Made by a program: the position numbers and the translations under genes. Shown in pieces: positions 1-5,379 of a stretch of DNA of 5,379 nucleotides. Where the stretch lies: assembly GCA_016781225.1 (NCBI GenBank), contig JADDQT010000159.1, forward strand, positions 1 through 5,379. The letters run 5' to 3'. The stretch comes from Actinomycetota bacterium. Lineage in GTDB: Bacteria; Actinomycetota; Acidimicrobiia; Acidimicrobiales; GCA-2861595. How positions within the stretch are numbered: position 1 is the first letter of the stretch; each line of letters starts with the position of its first letter. The notes below the pieces were generated by a model. It made no database searches. It had not been told where the DNA came from and was given only the letters and a program-made list of their open reading frames with translations.

Positions 1-43
1 AGTAGGAGTGACATCATCCGGATGTAAAACCGCCTGAACCCGC

Positions 44-702
44 ATGGCTGCCCCAACGGCTTTTCTGCCATGCCCGGAGATAGCCGTCGTCCTTCAGCGG
101 GCCATGGACCCTTGTCCGAACTTCGACGCGGATTGCCGTGGGATTGCCCGCTGGGACCCCGAGCGCGGCCATGTTCCTCGCGGATTCGTGGGAGCACTCA
201 GCACCATCGCCGACGTGCAGCTTGTCCTCGTCACGGCCGAGCCCGGTGACCCCCACCCCACCGAGCGGTATCCAGTGGGTCCACCCCAGGCGATTCTCGA
301 GGCAGCCTGCCGGCACGCCTATGACTCCTATGCAAACGGCAAGGACCTCTTCCACCGAAATGTCAGGTCCATTCTCGACCGCTGCTTTCCAGGCATGCCC
401 TTCGCACAACAACTTCGCCGGGCTTGGCTTGTTGACGCCTACCTGTGCTCACGGCAACCGAGAGCGGAAGCGTCCCGACTCGGTCTGCGCGCCGGTGCGC
501 GAAGGACTATCTCAAGGCGCAACTCGATGTACTTCCCGGTCGCGCCGTCGTCGCCCTCGGGGCAAAGGCGGGCCGGCGACTCGAGTGGACGGGGCATCCC
601 TTCCTACCGGTTGCCTCCGCCGCGCCTCCGGCGTGCAATTACCGCGGCTCACGGGAGTCCTGGGGGCAGATCCCTCGACTGCTCGTCCAGCGCGAGAGTT
701 AG
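44..702 (+). pseudogene. Uracil-DNA-glycosylase-like protein, split by a frameshift
   Basis: The first about 136 codons are read from ATG 44 and the last about 82 from a second frame ending at TAG 700-702; the change of frame falls near 452-454. The N-terminal part contains VLVTAEPGDPHP (residues about 61-72), in the place of the first active-site loop of UDG-superfamily proteins, then DLFHRNVRSILDRCFPG. The C-terminal part has AVVALGAKAGRRL and AAPPACNYRGSRESW, which resemble the core strand and the second active-site loop region of the same superfamily. Adding one G to the GG at 453-454 gives a continuous reading (..YLCSRATESGSVP..) of about 219 residues, a normal length. The usual HP(S) motif histidine is not evident: the corresponding stretch reads PVASAAPP, so glycosylase activity is not assured. 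ATG 44 is the first start after an in-frame stop at 35-37; no good ribosome binding site is visible. The assignment rests on motif recognition, without an alignment. Confidence 0.6.
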
Positions 703-779
703 CTTCGTCCACTGGGGGAACGGTGAGTCCGTGGCGACCAGGTGCCCCCAACCGCCGGGCCGAGACGGCCAGTTGATCT

Positions 780-1169
780 ATGAGCTGCCGCCATTCCGCT
801 TACTCACACGCCTTCGACATTCCGAACAGCGAGGCGAGCGTTGGGCGACCTCCTCGGTGTCCAGCTTCTCGGCAGCAAGCCGAGCAAGGATTAGAGACCG
901 AAGTCGCAGGGGCGGACGTGGTGGCAGTTCGAGACGACGAACGCTTGATTGCGGAGGCGAAGGGCGTGACGACGTCGCCGGGCCTCGATGTGGACACCAT
1001 GTACGGCCAATTGCTCCGGCGCACGGCAGACCAGCCTGGGACCCGATATGCGGTTGTCCTTCCGGAAAAGCTCGTTCCAGCAGCGTCACGCGTGCCCGAG
1101 CAAATTCGTGACCTCTTGATAGTGGACCTTTATGGCATCGACCCGGACTACGTCGTGCGACGGCACTGA
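780..1169 (+). CDS. PD-(D/E)XK nuclease-like small protein (hypothetical)
   Basis: This 129-residue ORF lies 77 bases after the UDG-like gene on the same strand. The segment GADVVAVRDDERLIAEAKG (residues about 44-62) has the layout of a PD-(D/E)XK nuclease core: Asp46 on one strand, then Glu59-Ala-Lys61 on the next. Downstream, TMYGQLLRR and RYAVVLPE are well-formed helix and strand segments, and the protein ends in ..GIDPDYVVRRH. Residues about 22-36 look non-native (rich in Arg, Pro, Gln, Cys); the +1 frame over 844-888 gives GDLLGVQLLGSKPSK, which flows into GLETEVAG. This fits one extra G at 843-845 and one lost G at 888-889. The start is uncertain: ATG 780 has no clear ribosome binding site. 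Family membership is inferred from the motif and the substrate is unknown. It could be a restriction-type nuclease domain or an inactive relative. Confidence 0.5.
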   Translation: MSCRHSAYSHAFDIPNSEASVGRPPRCPASRQQAEQGLETEVAGADVVAVRDDERLIAEAKGVTTSPGLDVDTMYGQLLRRTADQPGTRYAVVLPEKLVPAASRVPEQIRDLLIVDLYGIDPDYVVRRH

Positions 1170-1231
1170 CCGCCCCATATCGCCGGGTTGGCATACGCGG
1201 CGCTCCCGTCGCCGGACGCACTGCCTCGCTC

Positions 1232-1258
1232 GACGTTGAGAGCCCGGCCGGGAACGTC
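1232..1258. terminator. Possible hairpin between convergent genes
   Basis: A perfect 6-bp inverted repeat, GACGTT at 1232-1237 and AACGTC at 1253-1258, encloses a loop containing the self-complementary CCCGGCCGGG. It lies between the stop of the nuclease-like ORF (1169) and the stop of the DUF2252 gene (1312), where a bidirectional terminator could be expected. No T tract follows on either strand, so the functional reading is weak. The rest of 1170-1311 shows nothing convincing. Confidence 0.25.
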
Positions 1259-1311
1259 AGCTGAGGCGGTAGCGGGTGACGCGCTGAGCGCCTGACCCCC
1301 CGCGGCTGAGT

Positions 1312-2651
1312 CTACTCCTGCTCCATACCGGGGATGCGGCCGTTGCGGAAGGCGTCCACGAACAGCTGGTGGTCCTCCCGGATGGCCTCTCCGTAACCCA
1401 GACCGAAGTCGGCGATGCTTCGGGCCAAGCCCTCGGTGTCCTCCCCGATAGCGCCGGCGATGACTTCCTCGGTCTGGAAACGGACCAGGTCCTGGTCGCT
1501 GTCGGCGTCGGATACGCAGTGCACCTTGGCCGTGGCCCGCCCGAGGTCCGTCAGCAGAGGCAGGATCTCGTCGGGCTCCTGGACGTCGTCCCAGTCCAGG
1601 TCGGCTTGGTACGGCGACATCTCCTGCACCACCTGGCCCGAGCCGCCCAGCGTGCACCATCCGAGCCAGGGATCGGCATTGGCCTGCAGGGCCCGCTGGG
1701 ACAGGGCCGTGCGGTGGCCCTGATGCTCGAAGTAGCCGCCCACTCTCTCGTCGGGGACCACCTGGCTCGGAGCCGGGACCTTGGCCTGCTTCATGGTGAG
1801 CACCACGTCGTCCTGCAGCGCCTGGGTGTTGCCTTCTATCAGCAGGTTGTAGGCCGGAAGCCCGGCGCTGCCGATGCCGGCGCCATGCGGCCCACGACAT
1901 CCTTCACCCGGTAGCTGATGCTGTGGTGGCGCTTGCGCTCGGGGATGGTCTCCAGGTACTCGCCGTAGGCCGCCTCCACCTCCTCCCGCTCGGCGTCGTC
2001 GAGGCGTCGGACGCCCGAGCCGTCGGCAAAGCGGCGGTCATGGTCCTCGACGGTGGTGAGCCGTTGGAGGAGCTCGAGGCGAGAGGCCAGGCGGGCCTCG
2101 AGGAGAACGTCGTGCAGCGCCCCGTGGGTGGTCTCGAGCGTGAGCCGGAAGGACCGGTCGGCGTCCTCCCCGGCGAACGACCGCACCTGCTCGGCGTAGG
2201 AGGTGACGAAGGCGGTGATCATGTCCCGGACCGTGTCGTCGGACAGGGCCTTGGCGAAGGCGATGAGGGCCAGGCTGGCGGCCAGCCGCTTCAAGTCCCA
2301 TGTGAAGTGGCCCAGGTAGGCCTCGTCGAAGTCGTTCACGTCGAAGACCAGGATGCCGGCGCTGTCCATGTAGGTGCCGAAGTTCTCGGCGTGCAGGTCG
2401 CCTTGTATCCACACCCGGCTGGTGCGCTCGTCGGCCCACGGATCGTCGTCCTCGGCCACGTCGGCGTAGAACAAGGGTGCCGAGCCCCGATAGAACTTGA
2501 ACGGGTCGGCGGCCATCTTGCGGTACTTCCGCCGGTAGGCGTGGGGCTCGGCTGCGACCAGATCGCCGAAGGCGGCGTCCAGGACCTCGATCAGCGCGCC
2601 CGTCCGTTCCTCACTGCTCTGGGCTTTGATCTTCTCGACGACGCCGGCCAT
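1312..2651 (-). pseudogene. DUF2252 family protein, split by a frameshift
   Basis: DUF2252 proteins are widespread bacterial proteins of unknown function with motifs reminiscent of kinase-like phosphotransferases. Reading from ATG 2651, the N-terminal part has YRKMAADPFKFYRGS (about 43-57), GDLHAENFG (84-92), FDVNDFDEA (103-111) and FTWDLKRLAASL (116-127), all typical of the family. After Met256 the frame runs into an early stop near 1839. The family sequence continues in another frame with GIGSAGLPAYNLLIEG, VVLTMKQAK, HQGHRTALSQRALQ and GQVVQEMSPYQADLDW, ending at TAG 1314-1312. Restoring one base near 1883-1884 (minus strand ATGGCGCC to ATGGGCGCC) gives one protein of about 446 residues, normal for the family. 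The open frame extends upstream to ATG 2786, but that extra N-terminus looks non-native and ATG 2651 places the family start sensibly. No strong ribosome binding site is visible before it. Confidence 0.8.
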
Positions 2652-2741
2652 GGCTACCACTCTGTCAGGCACGAGGGGTTGCGACGCCTTCAGGGATCGC
2701 AAAGCGGCCAGCGGGTCCTCAGCAGCGGCTCCCCTGGTCCC

Positions 2742-2784
2742 GCTTCCCGCGTCCCAACTGCAGGGTCGGCTGCATGCGGGAAGC
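2742..2784. repeat. 9-bp perfect inverted repeat, possible terminator
   Basis: GCTTCCCGC at 2742-2750 and GCGGGAAGC at 2776-2784 are exact reverse complements separated by 25 bases. The spacer can form its own small stem (TGCAG 2759-2763 with CTGCA 2770-2774). The element starts about 27 bases beyond the stop of the minus-strand membrane protein gene and ends about 90 bases before the DUF2252 start. It could therefore be a terminator for the first gene or a leader structure for the second. It lacks a T tract. Confidence 0.35.
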
Positions 2785-2810
2785 ACCCGCCTCGGAGCCT
2801 TGACGCCGGA

Positions 2811-3083
2811 TCACTCCGCCTTGCCCTGATGGGTTGCCTTAGCGGCTTGGCGGCCCGCTTGCACCAAGCGGACGAGCCCGGCAGCGGATACGGCGGCCCA
2901 CACCGACTCCAGCACGAGGAAGCCGAGGTCCAGATCGACGGCGGCGACCGACGCGAGGATCAGGCCGCCGAGCAAGTTGAGCGTGAGGTAGGCGGCCGAC
3001 GACGGCTCCAGCCGCTTGATCTGAGCAAGCACGAACGCCGTCAGGATCAGCGCCGCACCGATCAACTGGATGAGCTGGCCCAT
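2811..3083 (-). CDS. CBU_0592-like small membrane protein
   Basis: This 90-residue protein is intact and starts at ATG 3083 with a strong ribosome binding site: GGAGG on the minus strand at 3093-3089, five bases before the start. It has three predicted membrane helices at about residues 4-22, 31-49 and 53-74, and a short basic/polar tail (QAGRQAAKATHQGKAE). The pattern GAALILTAFVLAQ, SSAAYLTLNLLGG and DLGFLVLESVWAAVSAAGLVR matches the small CBU_0592-type membrane domain, whose function is unknown. It sits upstream of the DUF2252 gene on the same strand, 159 bases away with an inverted repeat between, so co-transcription is uncertain. It is downstream of the group II intron, which lies entirely in its 5' flank. 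Confidence 0.8.
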   Translation of the reverse strand: MGQLIQLIGAALILTAFVLAQIKRLEPSSAAYLTLNLLGGLILASVAAVDLDLGFLVLESVWAAVSAAGLVRLVQAGRQAAKATHQGKAE

Positions 3084-3088
3084 TCATC

Positions 3089-3093
3089 CCTCC
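3089..3093 (-). promoter_or_regulatory. Ribosome binding site of the membrane protein gene
   Basis: The minus strand reads AGGGAGGGATGAATG; the GGAGG core lies five bases before ATG 3083. This is one of two textbook Shine-Dalgarno sites in the window, and it fixes the start of the small membrane protein. Confidence 0.7.
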
Positions 3094-3112
3094 CTGCCGC
3101 CGGTGGTTACCA

Positions 3113-3157
3113 CTCCCGGCTACCTGATTGCCCATCATGCTCGGCCTTGGCCGGGAG
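3113..3157. repeat. 8-bp perfect inverted repeat in the leader of the membrane protein gene
   Basis: CTCCCGGC at 3113-3120 and GCCGGGAG at 3150-3157 are exact reverse complements with 29 bases between. A competing small stem, CGGCC/GGCCG, overlaps the right arm. The repeat lies about 20 bases upstream of the ribosome binding site of the membrane protein gene, in the 234-base gap (3084-3317) left of the intron, where I see no convincing gene. It may be a terminator of upstream transcription or a leader structure; its role is unknown. Confidence 0.3.
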
Positions 3158-3317
3158 GGCCCAGTCGCCAGCCGCCGTGGACGCCAACGGGTCGGGACAC
3201 GGCACCGGGCGACTTACGAGCGCAATCCGATGCCAGACCTTCGTGCTTGCGCCTCCGTCGGCGCTGGCTCCGCTCTCGGTGTCCCGGAAGCTACTCGATC
3301 GCAGCTCGCGGCACCCG

Positions 3318-3430
3318 GTGAGGTAGGCCGCTGGTTTGATGCTCCTGCTGGTGCCGGGCGCGGGGCTTGCGCTTTCTCGCCCATCGTGGCGTTCGTCCAG
3401 CTCGGATGATCTCCCCAGCGGCCCCCTATC
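3318..3430 (-). ncRNA. Group II intron domain VI with branch-point A and 3' splice site
   Basis: The minus-strand segment GGCCGCTGG (forward 3423-3415) pairs perfectly with CCAGCGGCC (forward 3334-3326). Outside it comes one G-U pair, an unpaired A (forward 3324), then G-C, G-C and A-U, after which the intron ends in CAC. The unpaired A is the seventh base from the 3' end, the expected position of the branch-point adenosine. About 80 nt lie inside the stem (3335-3414) and can fold further: GAT/ATC, TCC/GGA, GCTGG (3401-3397) with CCAGC (3351-3347), and GGGCG (3382-3378) with CGCCC (3360-3356). Domain VI is usually much shorter. Confidence 0.7.
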
Positions 3431-3463
3431 GAACCGTGCGTGCGGTTCTCCCGCACACGGCTC
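3431..3463 (-). ncRNA. Group II intron domain V
   Basis: The 33-nt minus-strand segment begins GAGCCGTGTGCGG and ends GCACGCACGGTTC. It forms the classic domain V hairpin: a lower stem including the AGC catalytic triad and a G-U pair, a two-base CA bulge on the 3' side, an upper GCGG/CCGC stem and a purine-rich GAGAA cap. This is the catalytic metal-binding centre of the ribozyme and the strongest RNA signal in the window. Confidence 0.9.
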
Positions 3464-3480
3464 TCCGACACCGTTCATCG

Positions 3481-4824
3481 TCAGGCATGCACAGTTCTCC
3501 ATCGCCGGACGCTTCCGGTGAGCCGGTAGACGCCAAGCCCGGTCAGCCAGCCATGGTTGAACCGGCTGACCCGGAGGCGTCCTCGGGTGGCGTACTTGAC
3601 GCTGGCCAGCTTGGCCATCCGCCAGTGCACGAAGCTGTCGATGGCAGCGAACTTCCGGTTGGAGTTTCCATAGCGGAAGTACGCCCCCCAACCCCGCAAC
3701 ACGGGATTGAGGTCAGCGACCACTGCGTGCAGGTCGCGGCTGGCAAAGCGGCGGTCGGTATGGTCACGGACCTTGGCCCGAACCGAGGCCATGGCCCGTG
3801 TCGACGGCCACTTCGACAGATAGCGGCGATCCCCGAACTTCGACGGGGTCTTCCGGTGGTGGAAGCCCAAGAAGTCGAAGCCGTCCTCTCCCCCGCCGAG
3901 GAACACGATGCGGGTCTTGTCGGGATGCAGGCGCAACCCGAGTCCGATTAGCACCGCCTCGACCCGACGACGGGCCTCTTCGGCTCGGTGCCGGCTGGTG
4001 GCGAGGACCACGAAGTCATCCGCGTAGCGGACCAGCGTCCCCAGACCGGCCATCGCCGCCCACGCCTGATCGAGCACGTGAAGGGCGATGTTGGCCAGCA
4101 AGGGGGAAATGGGCGAGCCCTGCGGGGTTCCCGTCTCCGAATCGGAGACGAGTCCACCCTCGAACACCCCGGCTCGAAGCCAGCACCGCAGCAGCTTCAA
4201 CATCTCACCGTCAACAACCCGGCGTTCGACCTGGCCCATCAGGGCGTGGTGGTCGATCTCGTCGAAGCACGCCTTGATGTCGGCGTCGAGCACCCAGTCG
4301 GCCCCCCGGTTGGCCGCCTCCCGGATCGCTTCGAGCGCCTGGTGGGCGGAGCGCTTCGGGCGGAACCCGAAGCTCACCGGGGAGAAGTCGGCCTCGAAGA
4401 TCGGCTCGAGGACGATCTTGGCCGCCGTCATGACCACACGGTCGGCCACGGTCGGGATGCCGAGTGGCCGGGTCATGCCCGGCTTTCCCGGCTTGGGGAT
4501 GTGGACTCGTCGCAGCGGCCGGGGGCGATAGGTCTTGTCCCGAAGCCGCTGGGCGAGGCCGTCGAGGAAGGCCCGCACCTCCTCCACGCCACCGTCGGCG
4601 ATCGACGCGATGCTCACGCCGTCGACTCCGGGGGCGCCCTGGTTGGCCGCCACCTCGGCCCATGCCCTCCACAGGACGTCGCTGCGGGCGACCTTGTCAT
4701 AGAGGGCGTGAAAGCGCCGGTGGGGTTGCTGCTTGGCACTGCGATACAGCACGCGTTGGAGGGCTCGAACGCGGTCGACGCCGGTGGCGTCGCTGACGGA
4801 TCTAGCCGATCGCTCGGCACTCAT
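3481..4824 (-). CDS. ltrA: Group II intron reverse transcriptase/maturase (endonuclease-lacking)
   Basis: This 447-residue protein copies the intron RNA into DNA and helps it splice. The RT domains appear in order: GAPGVDG (63-69); the IPKPGKPGMTRPLGIPTVADR block (about 109-129); SFGFRPKRSAHQAL (151-164); DADIKACFDEIDH with catalytic Asp182 (180-191); GTPQGSPISPLLAN (232-245); YADD (267-270) with the paired catalytic aspartates; LHPDKTRIVFLGG (299-311); and FDFLGFHHR (316-324). The maturase (X) region includes NPVLRGWGAYFRYGNSNRKFAAID (about 373-396). The protein ends about 50 residues later without a Cys-rich HNH endonuclease domain, so mobility would not rely on second-strand cleavage by that domain. 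ATG 4824 is chosen because GGAGG (4835-4831) lies six bases upstream and the family N-terminus fits. The frame stays open up to 5229, but that stretch is ribozyme. The reading frame is intact, unlike the genes on the left side of the window. The gene symbol is a generic family name. Confidence 0.92.
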   Translation of the reverse strand: MSAERSARSVSDATGVDRVRALQRVLYRSAKQQPHRRFHALYDKVARSDVLWRAWAEVAANQGAPGVDGVSIASIADGGVEEVRAFLDGLAQRLRDKTYRPRPLRRVHIPKPGKPGMTRPLGIPTVADRVVMTAAKIVLEPIFEADFSPVSFGFRPKRSAHQALEAIREAANRGADWVLDADIKACFDEIDHHALMGQVERRVVDGEMLKLLRCWLRAGVFEGGLVSDSETGTPQGSPISPLLANIALHVLDQAWAAMAGLGTLVRYADDFVVLATSRHRAEEARRRVEAVLIGLGLRLHPDKTRIVFLGGGEDGFDFLGFHHRKTPSKFGDRRYLSKWPSTRAMASVRAKVRDHTDRRFASRDLHAVVADLNPVLRGWGAYFRYGNSNRKFAAIDSFVHWRMAKLASVKYATRGRLRVSRFNHGWLTGLGVYRLTGSVRRWRTVHA

Positions 4825-4830
4825 CAGGCC

Positions 4831-4835
4831 CCTCC
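4831..4835 (-). promoter_or_regulatory. Ribosome binding site of the intron reverse transcriptase
   Basis: The minus strand reads GCGGAGGGGCCTGATG, placing GGAGG six bases before ATG 4824. It supports this start over the more distal in-frame starts that lie inside ribozyme sequence. Confidence 0.65.
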
Positions 4836-5144
4836 GCTCCTTGTCGTGCACCGGTGAAGCAGGGGCCCTTCGCTCGGACCGGGTTGTGTTGTCCCGGCCG
4901 TCGTCACTACTACGGCCCCCTCCGACTTCCTCTCGGCCACCTGCCACTTCCCGGGACCACCGGTTATAGGCAGAGCTGCTTCCCGGGCCGCAGACCCGGG
5001 GCCGAGGAGGATCTCTCCAGTTCCGAGGACAACCTTGTGAACATTCCACGCCCCCTGCGCCGGGAGGTTCTTCGGCACCCGCTCCAAGATCCCTGGTGCC
5101 TTCCGTGGCCTTCGCCCTTAGGGAACAGGCTCGGCTCCTCCTCG

Positions 5145-5160
5145 TCCGCTCAACCGCGGA
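5145..5160 (-). other. EBS1 hairpin of the intron
   Basis: The minus strand forms a TCCGC/GCGGA stem around GGTTGA. CGGTTG (forward 5156-5151) can pair over six positions with the exon sequence CAGCCG next to the 5' splice site: five Watson-Crick pairs and one G-U. This is the expected exon-binding site 1 interaction that selects the insertion site. The register is inferred by eye. Confidence 0.6.
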
Positions 5161-5299
5161 CCGGCGTAACGACGCTGCAGGCTTCACTTCATGTTGCGGA
5201 CTGCTCACTTGCTCCGCCCCGCTTCGCACCCGGCCTCTCGGCCACGCACGGGGGCCTTGCTACCGGGGACCTTGGCGTCTCCCCGGGCCGGACTCGCAC

Positions 5300-5305
5300 C
5301 GGCTG
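5300..5305 (-). other. IBS1, exon target sequence at the intron 5' junction
   Basis: The last six exon bases before GTGCG, CAGCCG on the minus strand, complement the EBS1 loop. Just upstream is a near-perfect small palindrome GCTGA-CC-TCAGC (forward 5306-5317), which may form part of the recognised target. Confidence 0.55.
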
Positions 5306-5328
5306 GCTGACCTCAGCTTGTCGCTCGG

Positions 5329-5379
5329 TTACGTCATCACAACCTCCTCGTTGTCATGGCGCCCGAGCTGCTGGACGCA
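5329..5379 (-). CDS. Possible C-terminal end of a gene running off the right edge
   Basis: The minus strand from 5379 reads 16 codons (..QLGRHDNEEVVMT) to a TAA at 5331-5329. The acidic/polar composition looks like a plausible protein C-terminus, and the stop lies 29 bases before the intron insertion point, which fits an intron placed just after a gene. The piece is too short to identify and the other two frames also stop nearby, so this is tentative. Confidence 0.25.
   Translation of the reverse strand, partial: CVQQLGRHDNEEVVMT

Larger units (their letters stand above)
3318..5299 (-). mobile_element. Complete group II intron with its reverse transcriptase
   Basis: The element is about 1982 nt long on the minus strand. 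Its 5' end is GTGCG at 5299-5295, matching the group II GUGYG consensus. It continues with a GGGGA..TCCCC stem and a hairpin GGCC-GAGA-GGCC at 5243-5232, as in the ribozyme core of bacterial introns. Inside lies an intact reverse transcriptase/maturase (4824-3481), followed after 17 nt by domain V (3463-3431) and domain VI, which ends ..CCTCAC at 3318 (the group II 3' AY rule). A loop CGGTTG (forward 5151-5156) can pair with the last six bases of the 5' exon, CAGCCG (forward 5300-5305), as EBS1-IBS1. All essential parts are present and the ORF is unbroken, so the intron may be active. The 5' and 3' ends are inferred from consensus and pairing, not from an empty-site comparison. Confidence 0.85.
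4825..5299 (-). ncRNA. 5' ribozyme portion of the group II intron (domains I to IV)
   Basis: The minus strand from 5299 to 4825 carries the intron 5' domains. Visible parts are the GTGCG 5' end, a GGGGA/TCCCC stem shortly after it, a GNRA-capped hairpin at 5243-5232, and the hairpin TCCGC-GGTTGA-GCGGA at 5160-5145, whose loop is the EBS1 candidate. A CTGCAGCGTCGTTACGCCGG segment just before it resembles conserved bacterial domain I sequence. Long reading frames across this stretch on either strand look like chance frames in GC-rich structured RNA. Exact domain limits cannot be set without folding against a covariance model. Confidence 0.7.

Noticed and set aside
703..1111. Continuation of the first plus-strand reading frame beyond the UDG-like gene
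   Set aside because: Past the frameshift, frame 2 gives Arg/Ser-rich translation with no motif, while the UDG-like and nuclease-like motifs lie in the other two frames.
1923..3326. 467-codon plus-strand open frame across the DUF2252 and membrane protein genes
   Set aside because: Its translation is Gly/Val/Glu/Leu-rich with no motif and is antisense to two recognisable protein families. It is a shadow frame of GC-rich coding DNA.
3107..3691. 194-codon minus-strand open frame spanning the intron 3' end and the exon flank
   Set aside because: It overlaps the RT C-terminus, domain V and domain VI in another frame and shows no family motifs.
4825..5229. In-frame N-terminal extension of the reverse transcriptase by 135 codons
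   Set aside because: The stretch overlaps ribozyme domains and its translation is low-complexity and Arg/Gly/Ser-rich. A good ribosome binding site and the family N-terminus both point to ATG 4824.
3318..5299. Retron, diversity-generating retroelement or CRISPR-associated RT
   Set aside because: Domain V/VI, GTGCG, the maturase region and the YADD/TPQGSP pattern identify a group II intron. No variable/template repeat, msr/msd-like element or CRISPR array is visible.
1..5379. CRISPR array, tRNA or rRNA genes
   Set aside because: No regularly spaced direct repeats, tRNA-like cloverleaf or rRNA-like segments were seen on reading both strands.

Overview
The window is GC-rich (by eye well over 60%) throughout, in both coding and non-coding DNA. 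Its gene content (a DUF2252 protein, a short CBU_0592-like membrane protein, a uracil-DNA-glycosylase-like protein) suggests a high-GC Gram-positive bacterium, most likely an actinobacterium. This is inferred from base composition and protein families; no rRNA or other taxonomic marker is present.

Left part (about 1-1170, plus strand): a UDG-superfamily-like gene (44-702) is split by a one-base frameshift near 452. It is followed by a small PD-(D/E)XK nuclease-like ORF (780-1169) whose N-terminal segment also seems to be read partly out of frame. A short gap with a possible hairpin separates these from a convergent gene on the minus strand.

Middle part (1312-3083, minus strand): a DUF2252 gene (2651 down to 1312) is split by a one-base frameshift near 1884. 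Upstream of it lies an intact 90-residue, three-helix membrane protein of the CBU_0592 type (3083 down to 2811) with a strong ribosome binding site. The gap between the two (about 160 bases) holds a perfect 9-bp inverted repeat.

Right part (3318-5299, minus strand): a complete group II intron of about 1.98 kb. Its 5' end is GTGCG at 5299. It encodes an intact 447-residue reverse transcriptase/maturase with a YADD active site and no C-terminal HNH endonuclease. It has a clear domain V, and a domain VI with a bulged adenosine and a 3' AC end at 3318. An EBS1 loop at 5151-5156 can pair with the six exon bases next to the 5' splice site. Domain VI is unusual: a structured insert of about 80 nt sits inside its stem. 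The intron lies between genes, about 29 nt after a putative stop codon of a gene that runs off the right edge and about 235 nt upstream of the membrane protein gene.

The genes do not form an obvious pathway. The two main points of interest are the well-delimited intron with its extended domain VI, and a cluster of single-base indels, all explainable as changes in short G or C runs, that break or distort three neighbouring genes while the intron ORF and the membrane protein gene stay intact. I see no clear case for an entirely new system.
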